Positions 6,060 to 6,277 of a DNA stretch of 6,277 nucleotides are shown here, piece by piece. Each line of letters starts with the position of its first letter. Position 1 is the stretch's first letter. This DNA is from Fidelibacterota bacterium (GTDB lineage: Bacteria > Marinisomatota > Marinisomatia > Marinisomatales > TCS55), in contig SCKQ01000075.1 in assembly GCA_004124535.1 (NCBI GenBank), positions 1-6,277 of the forward strand, read 5' to 3'. The translations under genes were made by a program, and so were the position numbers. The notes below the pieces were generated by a model, which did no database searches, was not told where the DNA came from, and saw nothing but the letters and a program-made list of their open reading frames with translations.

Positions 6060-6277
6060 TTATTGTTGGCCGTTATTGGATTCGCCAACTGCGTAACGGA
6101 TATAACGTCCTAAAGAAATATTCTCACCCAGAGTGGCGATAGATTCTGTGATAAGATCCTTCACTATTTTGTCTGGATCTTTAATGAAGGGTTGTTCAAG
6201 CAAACAAGTTTCTTGGAAATATTTATCCATTTTACCAACAACAATTTTTTCAATCACTTTATCCGGTTTTTTCGAAT
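6060..6277 (-). CDS. tsf: elongation factor Ts, C-terminal part (cut by window edge)
   Basis: Only the last 72 codons or so are present; the gene enters from beyond the right edge. EF-Ts is the nucleotide exchange factor that recharges EF-Tu with GTP. The frame reads [20 protein letters not shown], then [11 protein letters not shown], and ends [22 protein letters not shown]. The EKIVxGKMxKYF, CLLEQPF and GENI...RYxVGE stretches are hallmarks of the EF-Ts C-terminal dimerisation and coiled-coil region and the end of the protein. The GTG at 6257 that could be read as a start is an internal valine, because the reading frame stays open and family-like up to 6277. It is the first visible gene of the tsf-pyrH-frr cluster; rpsB would be expected beyond the edge. 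Confidence 0.95.
   Translation of the reverse strand, partial: SKKPDKVIEKIVVGKMDKYFQETCLLEQPFIKDPDKIVKDLITESIATLGENISLGRYIRYAVGESNNGQQ

Noticed and set aside
6255..6257. GTG as the start of a small separate protein
   Set aside because: The frame continues upstream with EF-Ts-like sequence to the window edge; the GTG is an internal valine.
1..6277. Mobile element, CRISPR array, tRNA/rRNA or a new defence system
   Set aside because: No transposase, integrase, direct-repeat array, tRNA-like fold or defence-type domain was seen; apart from the two left-hand genes the content is housekeeping.

Overview
The window looks like a chromosomal segment from a mesophilic bacterium, with moderate G+C (low to mid 40s % by eye) and no mobile elements. 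A lipoprotein with a lipobox points to a Gram-negative-type envelope. A B12-dependent ribonucleotide reductase next to a tsf-pyrH-frr cluster would fit an uncultured marine or FCB-type lineage such as Neomarinimicrobiota. That placement is a guess from overall feel, not from a diagnostic marker. Shine-Dalgarno sequences are clear for nrdJ and frr but absent for the two genes at the left.

Layout from left to right. A VOC (glyoxalase/dioxygenase-fold) protein lies on the minus strand at 30-449. After a 154-base divergent intergenic region, a plus-strand lipoprotein of the PhoPQ-activated pathogenicity-related (PqaA-like) alpha/beta-hydrolase family runs from a TTG start at 604 to 2004 and is followed by a good intrinsic terminator. 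A 314-base gap (2005-2318) carries a TTGACA/TATATT promoter overlapped by a CCAAT-N3-ATTGG dyad, a 16-base perfect palindrome, and a Shine-Dalgarno site. It leads into a full-length class II ribonucleotide reductase gene, nrdJ (2319-4733). Converging from the right on the minus strand is a tightly packed translation/nucleotide operon in transcription order: tsf (C-terminal part only, cut by the window edge), pyrH and frr.

How the genes relate. NrdJ makes deoxyribonucleotides and PyrH makes UDP from UMP, so both feed nucleotide pools, but they are on opposite strands and not co-transcribed. EF-Ts and RRF serve translation elongation and ribosome recycling. tsf-pyrH-frr is a widely conserved bacterial gene order. 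The VOC protein and the PqaA-like lipoprotein have no visible functional link to the others. I found no RNA gene, CRISPR array, transposon or defence system. The most interesting parts are the nrdJ control region, the altered cysteine tail of NrdJ, and the start-site and promoter arrangement of the two left-hand genes.
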